From NCBI RefSeq assembly GCF_009707465.1, contig NZ_CP046120.1, positions 2,633,501 to 2,697,500 on the forward strand: DNA of 64,000 nt, given 5' to 3'. This document shows, piece by piece, positions 29,501-39,130 of the stretch. The notes under the pieces are model-generated. The model worked only from the letters and a program-made list of their open reading frames with translations. It did not search any database and was not told where the DNA came from. The translations under genes and the position numbers were made by a program. Positions within the stretch are counted from its first letter, which is position 1, and every line of letters starts with the position of its first letter. Source of the stretch: Novosphingobium sp. Gsoil 351 (GTDB lineage Bacteria; Pseudomonadota; Alphaproteobacteria; Sphingomonadales; Sphingomonadaceae).

Positions 29501-32500
29501 TTGCGGTCAACGCGAAGCCGCCATTGACGCTCGAGCCAAGCGTCAGCGCGGCATTGCCCGAGCTCGCCAGCGTGGCGTCGCCGGTTAGGACCACCGCATC
29601 GCTATAGGTCTGCGAGCCGCTGGTAGTGATCATGCCCGCAAGCTGGGTGGTGCCGACAGCGTCGGTCGTAAGGTTGGCAATTCCCGTGAACCCGCCGTCG
29701 ATCGCGGAGACGCCCGAGTAGTTCAGCGTCAGGTCGTTGCCGTTGCCGAGCACTCCGGGGGTGAAGCTGCCGGTGGTACCTATCAGCGTGGTGTTCGCGC
29801 CGAGCGAGACCTGATCGCCAAAGCTCTGCGATCCGGACGTGGTGACGAAGCCGCCGTTGATCGCCGTCGTCCCGCCGGCGTCCGTGGTCAGCGAGGCAAG
29901 CGAGGTGCCGACGCCCACGGCGGCGGCGAAGCTTGTCGTCCCGCCGGTGTTGACCGTCAGCGCCTGCGGCCCGTTCACCGTCGATTGGAAAGCGATGGCG
30001 CCTGCGTTCGAACTGCTAAGCGTGGTCGCCCCAGCCAGCGTGATCGCGTCGGAATAGGTCTGTCCGCCGACGGTCGCGATCGAACCCGAAAGCGCGGTAG
30101 TGTTGCCGCCGTCAATGACCAAGTCGTCGATCCCGGTAAAGGCACCGGTCAATGAACTCGACGCCGAATAGCTCAGCGTCACGTCGAAGCCGTTGCCCAC
30201 GAGGCCCGCCGCGAACGTTCCCGCGGTCCCGCTGAACACCGTGGCGACGCCGAGCAGGATCTGGTCGTTGAACGTCTGCGCGCCGCTGGTGGTCACGGTT
30301 CCGTCACCGAACCGGGTGGTGCCACCCGCATTGGTGGTGAGGTTCGCGACCCCGGAAACGGTACCCGCGATGTTGGTCGCGCCCGAGAAGGCGAGCGTCA
30401 GGTCGGACCCGCCGCCCGCGATCGCGGCGAAATCGCCGGTGGTGCCGGTCAGCGTCGTCGCGGTGCCCAACGACACGGTGTCGCCATAGGATTGCGCTCC
30501 GCTGGTGGTGACCGAGCCGCCGTTGATCGCGGTCCCGCCGCCGGCGTCGGTAGTCAGGCTGGCGATGCTGACCGCGCCGCCCAAGGTCGTCGCTCCGCTC
30601 GTGTTGACCGTCAGTGCCTGCGCGCCGCTGACCGCGCCGAGCAGCGCAATCGCCCCCCGCTGGTGCTGGTCAGGGTCGTCGCTGCGCCCAGCGTGACCGG
30701 ATCGCCGTAGGATTGTCCATTGACCGTCCGCACGCTGCCGCCGTCCAGTGCGGTGGTGCCCGTCGCATTTGTTGTAAGCGAAGCAAGCGCGGTGGTCGCG
30801 CCGACGGCCTTGGAGAAGCTGGTGACGCCCGCACTGTTCGCAGTCAGGTCGAACCCGCCGTCGAGCGTTTCGCTGAAGCCGATGGCGCTGCCGCTCAGCG
30901 TGGTGTTTCCGGTCAGCAGCACCACGTCGCCATAACTCTGGCTGCCGTTGGTCGAGATCGCGCCCGAAAGCTGGGTGGTCCCGCCGTTGCCTGTGGTCAG
31001 GTTCTTGATGCCGGTGAAGCCCGAACCGATCGCCGAGGTGCCCGAATAGTTCAGCGTCAGATCGAAACCGTTGCCGTTAAGGCCCGCGGCGAAGCTGCCG
31101 GTGGTGCCGGTCAGGGTGGTGCCGTTGGTCAGCGTCACCGCATCGCCGAAAGTCTGCGCCCCGCTGGTCGTGACCGCACCGGCGCCCAGCGACGTGGCGC
31201 CGCCGGCGTCTGTGGTCAGCGCGGTCAGCAGGGAGGTCCCGCCGACCGCGCCGCCGAACGTGGTGGTGCCGCCGGTGTTGACCGTCAGGTCGAAAAGACC
31301 ATTGACCGTGCCGGAGAGTGCGATGTTTCCGCTGCCATTGCTCGCCAGCGTGGTGTTTGCTCCCAGCGTCACCGTGTCGCCGTAGGTCTGCGCGCCGGTG
31401 GTGGTGACCGCGCCGCCGTTGATCGCGGTGCCGCCGCCCGCGTCGGTGGTCAGCGAGGTGAGCGCTGTGCCTGCCCCGCCGCCGACCACGCCGCCGAACG
31501 TCGTGACGCCCGCCGTGTTGACGGTCAGCGCCTGCGCGCCGTCGAGCGTCGAGCCGAACGTGACCGCGCTCCCCGCCAGCGTGGTGTTCGCTCCCAGCGT
31601 CACCGCATCGCCGTAGGTCTGCGCGCCGGTGGTGGTGACCGCGCCGCCGTTGATGGCGGTGGAACCGCCTGCGTTAGTGGTCAGCGAGGCGAGCGCGGTG
31701 GTCGCGCCAACCGCGCCAATGAAGGTCGTTGCGCCGGTGGTGTTGACCGTTAGCGCCCCACCACCGTCCACTGCCGAGCCGAGCGTGATCCCGGCACCGC
31801 CGGTGCTGGTCAGCGTGGTCGTCGCGCCCAGCGTGACCGCATCGCCAAAGCTTTGTGCGCCGGTCGTGGTAACCGCCCCGCCGTTGATCGCGGTGGTACC
31901 GCCCGCATCGGTGGTTAGCGAAGCCAGAGCCGCGCCACTGCCGACCGCCCCGCCGAAAGTGGTGGCCGCGGAGGTGTTCACGGTCAGGGCGCGTGCGGTC
32001 GTGTCGCTGTCGACCGTCGTGGCGAAGCCGATGTTGCCGCCCGCGCTCAGCGTGGTGTCCGCGCTCAGGACCACGGCGTCGTTGTAGGTTTGCGCGCCGC
32101 TGGTGATGACGGTGCCGCCGTTGAGGTCGGTCGTCCCGGCCGCGTCGGTGGTCAGCGAGGCCAGTGCGGTACCCGCTCCAACCGTGCCGAGGAACGTGGT
32201 TATGCCAGCGGTATTTACCGCAAGGGCTTGCGCTCCGTTCACGGTCGAGCCGAGCGTGATCGCCCCGCTGCCGGTGCTAGTCAGGGTGGTCCCTGCGCCG
32301 AGCGTGACCGCGTCGTTGTAGCTCTGCGCGCCGGTGGTGGTGATCGCGCCGCCATTGATCGCGGTGCTTCCCGCGCCATCGGTGGTCAGCGACACAAGCG
32401 CATTGGTCCCGCCGACCGCGCCGCCGAACGAAGTGGTTCCTGCGGTGTTGACCGTCAGCGCCTGCGCGCCGTCGACGGTGCCGCCAAGGGTGACCGCGCC

Positions 32501-33706
32501 GTTCCCGCTGCTGGCCAAGGTGAGGTCACCGCCCAGGGTGATCGCGCCCCCAGAGACGCCGATAGCACCGCCCGCACTCTGGGTAACAGCACTCGCACCG
32601 CCAAGCGTGATCGCAGTGCCGCTGACGGTGTAGTCGCCCGCTGCGCTGACCGAGCCCGAGATGGTCGCGGCGTCGGTCGAGGCGACCGTAACGAACCCGT
32701 TCAGGCCAGTCGCGCTCAGCGACCCAGCGCTGACTATCGCAGAACCTGCCGCAGGGGCTCCCGTGCTGGTCGTCTTCAAGAGGATGCCACCATTATCGGC
32801 GGACGCGGTGAGGGTGGCAGCGCCATCGACGTTGAGCAGTGAACTGATGATGGCAGTCGCATTGGCCCCGACCAGCGCGACCGAACCGCCGCCCACTGTG
32901 CCGGTGGCAAGCACGTGGACGCCGCTGAGCGTCGTGCCGGTGGTGATCGTAAAGTCGAGCGGACTGCCGACACCGCTGTTGAAGGTCACGTCCTGCGCGG
33001 CGACAAGCGCGGTATCGCCGCTAGCCGAGATCGAGCCGGCGACCGATATTTCCTGCGCGACGAGGACGATGCTGCCGTTGGTCGCGCTGAGCCCGTAAGG
33101 TCCACCCATCGCTGCGGGCGCGCCAAGGACGATTTTCTCGGCCGAAGTGCCGGCTAGATTGATGCTCCCGCCGTCGAGGAAGTCGGTGTCGGTGACTCCC
33201 AGCGTAGTCATCACCAGGCTGCCGCCGTTGAAAGCGCCGGTCGGCCCGAAGGTGATCCCCGCCGGGTTGCTTAGGTAGACCGCGATGTTTGACTTGCCGT
33301 TCAGGGTTCCGTCGATCAGCGACCTGTAGATCGTCGGTGTCATCGCGCCATCGACGCCGGTGACCCGATTTAGCACCCCGATCGCTGCGGTGCCCGGTGT
33401 AGTGAAATCGACTTGGTTGCCGGCCGCGACGTTGAACGTCTGCCAGTTTATCACGCGCGATTGATCGTTGAGGTTTACACTGAGTTGCGTAGGGTTCGGG
33501 GTCGGCGATGGTGTGACGGACGTAGGCAATCCGAGTGGCCCGGTCGTGTCGGAAAAACTCGCTCCCTGCGTGCCGCTTAGCACTGGCAGCGTGTCGGTCA
33601 TGCTTTGCGCTCGGGCCGCAGTCCCCCCGCCGAACGTCGCCAACGTCGTGGCCAGCGCGGTGCTGAGCTGGAGGGCTCCGGTCCGGCGAATGCGGGCGAC
33701 GGTCAT
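20588..33706 (-). CDS. Giant two-partner secretion exoprotein (filamentous hemagglutinin-like), three frameshifts
   Basis: TpsA-type exoprotein of about 4373 residues once three bases are restored. The N-terminus has a signal peptide (ends AARAQS) and a TPS secretion domain with RVINWQTFNVAAGNQVDF and SNPAGITFG. The bulk is Gly/Thr/Ala-rich repeats typical of a right-handed beta-helix; many are 78-residue units. The C-terminus has two C-x7-C pairs (near 20820-20860 and 20605-20640). The frame is broken at six-C runs 26668-26673, 28308-28313 and 30653-30658; adding one C to each restores it, and the corrected length is a multiple of three. It lies 25 bases after the TpsB gene and overlaps the CHAT gene start. 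Confidence 0.9.
26506..27460 (-). repeat. Long near-identical duplication, copy 1
   Basis: About 950 bases from 26506 match 28146-29100 almost exactly at an offset of 1640 bases, with only a few scattered substitutions in the parts compared. The match includes the same frame-breaking CCCCCC run. It ends where the second copy diverges (CGTAGTGGCG against CGTCGCGACG). This is within the exoprotein coding region. Confidence 0.85.
26822..28222 (-). repeat. Tandem 234-bp repeats in the exoprotein gene
   Basis: Units recur at an exact 234-base spacing (27053, 27287, 27521, 27755, 27989, 28223), preceded by a 231-base variant from 26822. Each encodes 78 residues of the form SLTTNAGGSTAINGG, TTGAQSYNDAVTLGA, GNIAFATTLDGAQALT. 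The units are nearly identical, so they expand or shrink easily and are hard to assemble. They also explain the series of 73-codon antisense open frames on the plus strand, which are not genes. Confidence 0.9.
28146..29100 (-). repeat. Long near-identical duplication, copy 2
   Basis: Second copy of the segment at 26506-27460, offset 1640 bases. Differences include GTGCTGGTC against GTGCTAGTC near 28637 and GACCGGGCC against GACCGCGCC near 28775. High identity over this length suggests recent duplication or gene conversion inside the exoprotein gene. Confidence 0.85.
31881..32380 (-). repeat. Third partial copy of the duplicated segment, in frame
   Basis: About 500 bases match 26601-27100 at an offset of 5280 bases. 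At the frameshift site this copy reads GACCGCCCCGCCGAAAG, one base longer than GACCACCCCCCGAAAG in the other two copies, and stays in frame. It is thus an internal control for the missing base in the others. Confidence 0.85.
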
Positions 33707-33731
33707 GGCAGCATTCCTTCGCGATACGGCA

Positions 33732-35468
33732 TCAGTGGCGACCCCCGAAGGGCACGAGTTGCGCGGTGAGCGAGACGAGCAGGCGATCCTTGGGCACCTT
33801 AGCGCTGGCTCCGGTCAGCAACGGCCTGTCCAGCGGGTGCGCATACGTGACGTCGAGCCGGGCGATGCCCGACAGCGTCACCCGCACACCGCCGCCATAG
33901 CTGTTGAGCCGGCGGTTGGCCTCGGTGCTGCCGGTGTCGAGGTTGTACAGGTGGACGTGATCGTAGAAACCGAACACCTGCGTCGCCACGCGCGGCCCGG
34001 TCGGCAGGTTGGCGCGCAGCTCCGCGGTCCCCGCAATGGCCTTGTCGCCGGTATTGGCGCCCGGATCGTAGCCGCGCCCGACGGTCAGGTTGCCGATCGA
34101 GAATTCGTCGTAGTTGAGCAGGGGCTGCTCGGTCCATTGCCCCCGCGCCGATCCGAACAGCTCGAAAATCGGGCCGAGACCGATCTTGCTGTCGATCTGC
34201 CCGCGGATGACCCAGGCTTTGGCGTCGCCCTCGAACCGCGAGGGCGCATAGCCGGCCTTGGTGATGACACCGGTCTTGGTCGCGTTGAACAAGTCCAGCC
34301 CCTTGCGGACCTCGGCAAAGCCATTGACCGCGACGGCCTCGGTTCCGTCGCCGCGCAACTTGCGGGCATTGCCCGCGAACCGCATGTAGATCGTGCTGAT
34401 CCGGTCGAGGTTCAGCGCGGCGCGGCCCCCCGCACCCCCCAGGTCGGTACGCTGGTCGATCCGCTCGAAGCCGACGCCCAGGTAATAATTCTCGTTAACC
34501 GTCCGCAGCAGGGGCTGCATCAGCTCGGCGTTGAGGATCCACGACTTGGTCCGCAGGTCGAGCGAGGGCAGGGTCGGGCGCGAATCGGCGAACGTCGCGC
34601 GCAGCGCCAGCGAGGTGCCGCTCTGGTCGACGAGCATCTCGTGGCCGACCTGGACGATCTTCTGCTCGTCGAAATCGACCGTCGTCGATCCGGCCAGATA
34701 GGTCAGGTCGCCCAGCCCGGTAAGGCCGTAAAGCTCGCCGCGGGCATAGACGGTCTCACGCCCCAGCTGCTTGGAGTTGTAGTTCTGCGCGTTCACCACC
34801 ACCCCGAACGGGTGGTAGTCGACGGTCAGCTCGCCGATCACCTCGCCCGGCGCGCCGCCCGCGGGCTGGAGGGTGAGGCGGACGTCGAGCCCGGGGATGT
34901 CGTCGGCGAGCAGAAGCAGCCGCTCGGCCTGCGCTTCGTTGAGCGGATCGAACGATTGCAGCGCGGTGATCCGCTGCTCGATCAGGCCTTCATAGGGCCC
35001 GGCGTCGCCACGCACCCGGGTCTCGACGATGTGCGCGGTGACCACCTCGAGCTGGAGCGGTCCTCCCTCGAGCCGCTGTGCCGGAATCTGGACCGTGGCG
35101 ACGTAGCGCGCCTGGCGCAGCGCGGCGTTGGCGGCGTCGCGGATGTCGCAGATGACGCGCACCGGCTGCTCGCCCGCGGGCGCACGGACATTGGCGAGGA
35201 TCGGGACGAGTTCGGGCGCAAGCGGCTTGCCCCCCGCGCCGCCGAACTGGACCGAGGGGATCGTCGTTCGCAACTCGCTGCCGTCCAGCGGGCAGGGGCC
35301 GCGGTTGAAGGCGGCGCTGGAATCGACCGAGACCTTGCCCGGCTGTGCCTCGCGCTTGGGCGGCTCGGGATTGACCTCTTCGCGGGTTGGGGCGGATTGC
35401 GCCTGGGCGGCGGCCGAGAACCCGAACACCGAAACCAGAAACAGGGCTTTGCGCCAGTCGACCGTCAT
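33732..35468 (-). CDS. TpsB outer-membrane transporter (ShlB/FhaC/HecB family)
   Basis: Two-partner secretion pore of about 578 residues that exports and folds the adjacent exoprotein through the outer membrane. The signal peptide is MTVDWRKALFLVSVFGFSAA, cleaved near AQAQS. POTRA-like segments follow (VATVQIPAQRLEGGPLQLEV; ERLLLLADDIPGLDVRLTL), then the 16-strand barrel, with GRGYDPG corresponding to the conserved VRGY motif of loop 6, and a terminal LVSLTAQLVPFGGRH strand. The ATG at 35468 was chosen for its GGGGGA ribosome site; an ATG at 35480 is possible. It is the first gene of the tpsB-tpsA-CHAT unit. Confidence 0.92.
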   Translation of the reverse strand: MTVDWRKALFLVSVFGFSAAAQAQSAPTREEVNPEPPKREAQPGKVSVDSSAAFNRGPCPLDGSELRTTIPSVQFGGAGGKPLAPELVPILANVRAPAGEQPVRVICDIRDAANAALRQARYVATVQIPAQRLEGGPLQLEVVTAHIVETRVRGDAGPYEGLIEQRITALQSFDPLNEAQAERLLLLADDIPGLDVRLTLQPAGGAPGEVIGELTVDYHPFGVVVNAQNYNSKQLGRETVYARGELYGLTGLGDLTYLAGSTTVDFDEQKIVQVGHEMLVDQSGTSLALRATFADSRPTLPSLDLRTKSWILNAELMQPLLRTVNENYYLGVGFERIDQRTDLGGAGGRAALNLDRISTIYMRFAGNARKLRGDGTEAVAVNGFAEVRKGLDLFNATKTGVITKAGYAPSRFEGDAKAWVIRGQIDSKIGLGPIFELFGSARGQWTEQPLLNYDEFSIGNLTVGRGYDPGANTGDKAIAGTAELRANLPTGPRVATQVFGFYDHVHLYNLDTGSTEANRRLNSYGGGVRVTLSGIARLDVTYAHPLDRPLLTGASAKVPKDRLLVSLTAQLVPFGGRH

Positions 35469-35583
35469 CGAATCCCCCATCGCGCCGCCCGGGCGTGTGT
35501 CGAAATCGGCGCGTACGATGCCTTCGTGGCAAGGCACGACCGGCAACCCTGAACATTGTTTTGATTGGCTGCCTGATTGGAAC

Positions 35584-35602
35584 CAGAGGAAACCTCTGTC
35601 AA
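35584..35602 (-). promoter_or_regulatory. Possible tpsB promoter element with palindrome
   Basis: On the minus strand a consensus -35 hexamer TTGACA (35597-35602) is followed by GAGGTTTCCTCTG. The palindrome CAGAGGaaaCCTCTG (35584-35598) overlaps it and could bind a repressor or activator. No convincing -10 hexamer sits at the right distance. The region is about 120 bases upstream of the tpsB start and is AT-richer than its surroundings. Confidence 0.35.
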
Positions 35603-35638
35603 CCGAACGTTAGCCGCCGAATCGCCGAATGGAAGCGG

Positions 35639-36107
35639 CTACATTTCTGTTCTTGCAAGAAACTCTGCCCAGGGCCGTGCCTCGGGCCGATCGCTGGTTT
35701 GCGGGTCCCACTGCCGGGTCATCAGCGTCCTCGCCATGGCTTCGTCCATCCCCTGGGTTTCGCGGTGCCAGCGAAAGAAGAACGCGGAAACGCGGTAGTT
35801 CATGATGCAGTGGACGTGGACCGGCGCGGTATCTGCGGAAGCCAGGGCCTGGGCGAAGGCGGCATAGTGCTCCCTCGCGGGGATCGTCGAACGGCACCGG
35901 GATATGGGTATAGCCGATGCCCAGCGCGCTCAGCTTTTCCGCCTCGTTCGCCAGCGCCTCGGGATGGTTGTCGAGCGCCAGGTTAACGACATGGCGCACA
36001 CCGATCGCGGCCAGCGCCGCCAGGTCTTCGTCACGCAATCGGCCCGACGTGGTGGTCCGCGCATCGAGCCGCTGGAAATTGCGGATGCCGGTGGGGTCCT
36101 CAGCCAT
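35639..36107 (-). CDS. Tyrosine-phosphatase-like protein with altered active site, frameshifted
   Basis: A dual-specificity-phosphatase-like protein of about 155 residues starting MAEDPTGIRNFQRLDART. The frame breaks after IPVPFDDPRE at CCC 35872-35874; removing one base restores EHYAAFAQAL, then VHVHCIMNYRVSAFFFRW and the end LARTEM. The loop HCIMNYR has only four residues between Cys and Arg, not the five of the classical CX5R, so catalysis is doubtful; relatives with similar loops are annotated as tyrosine phosphatase family. The ATG overlaps the acyl-CoA dehydrogenase stop (TGATG), tying it to that operon. Confidence 0.78.
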
Positions 36108-37072
36108 CACCCCGCCTTGCGATCGCCTCGCGCCGCGATCTCGCGCCATAGCCCCACGCCGCCCAGCCGGGCCGTGCGCTCGCCCAGCGCGCGGGCCCAG
36201 AACGCGTCGTTGCCGAACTCGCTGCGCCAACCCATCAAGCGGCGGGTGTAGCGGTTGAGCGGATACTCCATCGTGAACCCGATCGCGCCGTGGACGCGGT
36301 GGAGGATTGGCACCGCGATTTCGATCGCGCGGTTGGTGCGCAGCTTGGCCGCGGCGATCTCGAACGAGGCGTCGCCGGCATCGAACGCGGCGGCGGCGGC
36401 CTGTCCCGCCGCGCCGACCGCGGCGATTTCAGAACTCGCTTCGGCCGATGCCTGCTGGACCGCCTGGAACTTGGCCAAGGGTTTGCCGAACTGGACGCGG
36501 GCGTTGACGTGGTCGATGGCGAGCTGGAACCCGGCCTCGAGCGCGCCCGCAGCCATCGCCACGCGAACGAACGCGCCCTTGGCGCGCAGATCGGCATTGG
36601 AGGCGAAGACGGCGGCGGGTTCGCCGCTGAAGAACACCTTGTCGCGCGGGTTGCCGTCGGGCGAGGCGCCTTCGGTGAGCGTCAGCGCCGCGCGCGGATA
36701 GAGCTTCAGCCCCCCTTCGCCCGCCGTCAGAACCGCCGCGCAGTCCCGCCCAAAGCTCGCGTAATCGCGGTCGAGCAACCCGATCGCTCCCTCGGGCGCC
36801 TCGATCCCCGCTTCCGCGAGCAGCTTGTGCGCGACGATCGTCTCACCCAGCGGGGCGGCAAGCGCGTGGCTTCCGGCAAGGCGGAGAACGGCGAACAGGT
36901 CGCCCCAGTCGCCGCCGAACCCGCCCCCATTTTGACCGGCGCCTTCGGGCACGAGCAGTGTGGCGAATCCGGCTTCGGCCAGGCGCGGCCAGGCGGTCGC
37001 GCAATCGGCGCCGGCCAGTTCGGCGAACAGCCCGTCGGCCATGTCGGTCAGGAGGGTGCGGTTCTCGCTCAT
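36107..37072 (-). CDS. Acyl-CoA dehydrogenase family protein (short subunit)
   Basis: FAD-dependent acyl-CoA dehydrogenase-like protein of 321 residues. Recognisable parts are the helical N-domain, a reduced middle beta domain, and a C-terminal domain with VNARVQFGKPLAKFQAVQQ and HGAIGFTMEYPLNRYTRR. At 321 residues it is shorter than the usual 380. It lies 14 bases downstream of a second acyl-CoA dehydrogenase gene; pairs like this form hetero-oligomers in steroid and branched acyl-CoA oxidation in other bacteria. Which subunit carries the catalytic base cannot be settled by eye. Confidence 0.88.
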   Translation of the reverse strand: MSENRTLLTDMADGLFAELAGADCATAWPRLAEAGFATLLVPEGAGQNGGGFGGDWGDLFAVLRLAGSHALAAPLGETIVAHKLLAEAGIEAPEGAIGLLDRDYASFGRDCAAVLTAGEGGLKLYPRAALTLTEGASPDGNPRDKVFFSGEPAAVFASNADLRAKGAFVRVAMAAGALEAGFQLAIDHVNARVQFGKPLAKFQAVQQASAEASSEIAAVGAAGQAAAAAFDAGDASFEIAAAKLRTNRAIEIAVPILHRVHGAIGFTMEYPLNRYTRRLMGWRSEFGNDAFWARALGERTARLGGVGLWREIAARGDRKAG

Positions 37073-37086
37073 CTATCGAGGCCCCG

Positions 37087-38229
37087 TCATCGCAGGCCCA
37101 GGCCGCGCGCGATGATCCCGCGCAGCACTTCGGGCGTGCCCCCGCGCAGCGAATAGCTGGGCGATTGTACCAGGATGAACTTCAACAGTCGCGCCAGCCG
37201 GGTGTCATCGGCGAAATCGACGTCCTCGACCACCGCCTGGACCAGCCGCGGCATCGCCTGTTCATAGGCGTTGCCCAGGTCCTTGACGATCGCCGCCTCG
37301 ACCATCGGGTCTTCGCCCGCGGCAAGCTTGGCGGCGGTCGCCAGGCTCATCTGCCGCAAGGTCCACATCTCCGCCGTCAGCCGCCCGATCAGCTCGGCCA
37401 GCGCGGGGGCGGGCGAGGGTCCGGCGTGGTCGATCAGCGCCTCGAGCAGCATGTGGCTCGAAAGATACCGCTCCGGGCCTGAGCGCTCGAGCGCGAGTTC
37501 GGCGGTGACTTGCGCCCAGCCGCGCCCCTCTTCGCCGACCAGTGCATCCAATGGCACCAGCACGTCCTCGAAGAAAATCTCGTTGAAGTGGTGCTGCCCG
37601 GTCATGTCGATGATCGGACGGATGGTGACGCCGGGCAGGTCGAGGTCGATCATCAGTTGGCTCAGCCCCGCCTGGCGTTCGCTGCCGGCCTCGGTGCGCA
37701 GCAGGGTCAGCGCGGCGTGGCTCTTGTGCGCGCCGCTGGTCCACACCTTCTGGCCGTTGACCCGCCAGCCCTCGGCGGTCTTTTCGGCAAAGGTGCGCAC
37801 GCTGGCGAGGTCCGAGCCCGAGTTGGGTTCGGACAGCCCGATGCAGGCATAGATTTCGCCCGCCGCCATGCCGGGCAGGTACTTCGCCTTGATCCGTTCG
37901 GTGCCGTACTTGACCAGCAGCGGCCCGGTCTGGCGGTCGGCGATCCAGTGCAGGCCCGAGGGCGCGCCGTTCGCCAGCAGCTCCTCGATCACCACATAGC
38001 GTTCGAGCGCGTGGCGTTCGTGTCCGCCATATTGCTTGGGCCACGTCATCCCGAGGAAACCGGCGTCGCCGAGCGCGCGGCTGAACTCGGGGTCGAAGCT
38101 GAACCACGGGTTGGCGCGCTGTTCGGGCGCCCAGCGGTGTTCGTGCGCCGCGATCAGCGCGCGCACCTCATCGCGAAGGGCGGTCACGTCTCCGGGCGGG
38201 GCGAATTCGCGCAAGCTGAAGATTTGCAT
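37087..38229 (-). CDS. Acyl-CoA dehydrogenase
   Basis: FAD-dependent acyl-CoA dehydrogenase of 380 residues, full family length. Motifs include the FAD-contact segment CIGLSEPNSGSDLASVRT, VNGQKVWTSGAHKSH, and the C-terminal RGGTPEVLRGIIARGLGLR. It should introduce the alpha-beta double bond of an acyl-CoA. It is divergent from the enoyl-CoA hydratase gene (56 bases between starts) and followed by the shorter dehydrogenase and phosphatase-like genes. Confidence 0.93.
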   Translation of the reverse strand: MQIFSLREFAPPGDVTALRDEVRALIAAHEHRWAPEQRANPWFSFDPEFSRALGDAGFLGMTWPKQYGGHERHALERYVVIEELLANGAPSGLHWIADRQTGPLLVKYGTERIKAKYLPGMAAGEIYACIGLSEPNSGSDLASVRTFAEKTAEGWRVNGQKVWTSGAHKSHAALTLLRTEAGSERQAGLSQLMIDLDLPGVTIRPIIDMTGQHHFNEIFFEDVLVPLDALVGEEGRGWAQVTAELALERSGPERYLSSHMLLEALIDHAGPSPAPALAELIGRLTAEMWTLRQMSLATAAKLAAGEDPMVEAAIVKDLGNAYEQAMPRLVQAVVEDVDFADDTRLARLLKFILVQSPSYSLRGGTPEVLRGIIARGLGLR

Positions 38230-38285
38230 CGCCGCCGTCCCTATGGCAGCGGCAAGCCTTCCGCAACGCCCAGAGGTGATAGCCG

Positions 38286-39089
38286 ATGACCCCGTTTCTC
38301 GAAGTCGAACGCCAGGGCCGGATCGCGATCCTGCGGATGGACCGCGCCGACAGCCTCAACGCGATCGGCACGCTCGAGGATTGCGACAATATTGCTGCCA
38401 CACTCCAGCAACTGGGAGACGACCGCACCGTCCACGCCGCGATCCTCACCGGCAAGGGCCGCGCGTTCTGTTCGGGCGGAAACATCAAGGGAATCAAGGA
38501 CCGCGTCGGCATCGGCCCGCTCGACCAGCCCGATTCCACCCGCTGGAACTACCGCCGCGGGGTCCAGCGCACCACCCGCGCGCTGCTCGATTGCGAGATC
38601 CCACTGATCGCCGCGATCAACGGCCACGCGATCGGTCTGGGACTCGACCTCGCCTGCCTGTGCGACGTGCGGATCGCCGCGAAAAGCGCCAAGATGGCGG
38701 CGAGCTTCATCAAGGTTGGGATCGTTCCGGGCGACGGCGGGGCGTGGACGCTCCAGCAGATCGTAGGCTATTCCAAGGCCGCCGAGCTGTTCCTCACCGG
38801 CGAGACTTTCACCGCCGAAGAGGCGTTGCGGATCGGCCTGGTCAGCCAGGTCGCCGAGGACGACGCACTGCTCGACGCCGCCCTGACGCTTGCAGGCAAG
38901 ATCGCCGCCAACCCGGTCCGCGCGCTGCGCCTGACCAAGCGTCTGCTGCGCGAAGGGCAGAAGGGCGATTCGGACCAGGTGCTGGAATTGTCCGCCGCCT
39001 ATCAGGCGATCGTCCACGAAACCAAGGATCACGTCGAGGCGGTGACCGCGATCCTGGAGAAGCGCTCGCCGACTTTCACCGGGGATTGA
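38286..39089 (+). CDS. Enoyl-CoA hydratase/isomerase (crotonase family)
   Basis: Crotonase-fold enzyme of 267 residues, likely hydrating the product of the neighbouring dehydrogenases. The oxyanion-hole segments are GKGRAFCSGGNIKGIKDR and INGHAIGLGLDLACLCDVR; the C-terminal region holds FLTGETFTAEEALRIGLV. A catalytic glutamate where classical hydratases have one is not obvious in KVGIVPGDGGAW, so isomerase or other crotonase chemistry is possible. It is divergent from the dehydrogenase operon. Confidence 0.9.
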   Translation: MTPFLEVERQGRIAILRMDRADSLNAIGTLEDCDNIAATLQQLGDDRTVHAAILTGKGRAFCSGGNIKGIKDRVGIGPLDQPDSTRWNYRRGVQRTTRALLDCEIPLIAAINGHAIGLGLDLACLCDVRIAAKSAKMAASFIKVGIVPGDGGAWTLQQIVGYSKAAELFLTGETFTAEEALRIGLVSQVAEDDALLDAALTLAGKIAANPVRALRLTKRLLREGQKGDSDQVLELSAAYQAIVHETKDHVEAVTAILEKRSPTFTGD

Positions 39090-39130
39090 TAGTTGCGGGA
39101 ACAACCTGACCGCTCGGCGGCTTTGGCCGC

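Noticed and set aside
26822-32321. A ladder of 73-codon plus-strand open frames with similar sequences
   Set aside because: They are the antisense of the 234-base exoprotein repeats; the plus-strand translations are Val/Ala/Pro-rich and have no independent start signals.
33468-35552. A 694-codon plus-strand open frame
   Set aside because: It is antisense to the TpsB gene, which has a signal peptide, POTRA-like segments and barrel motifs.
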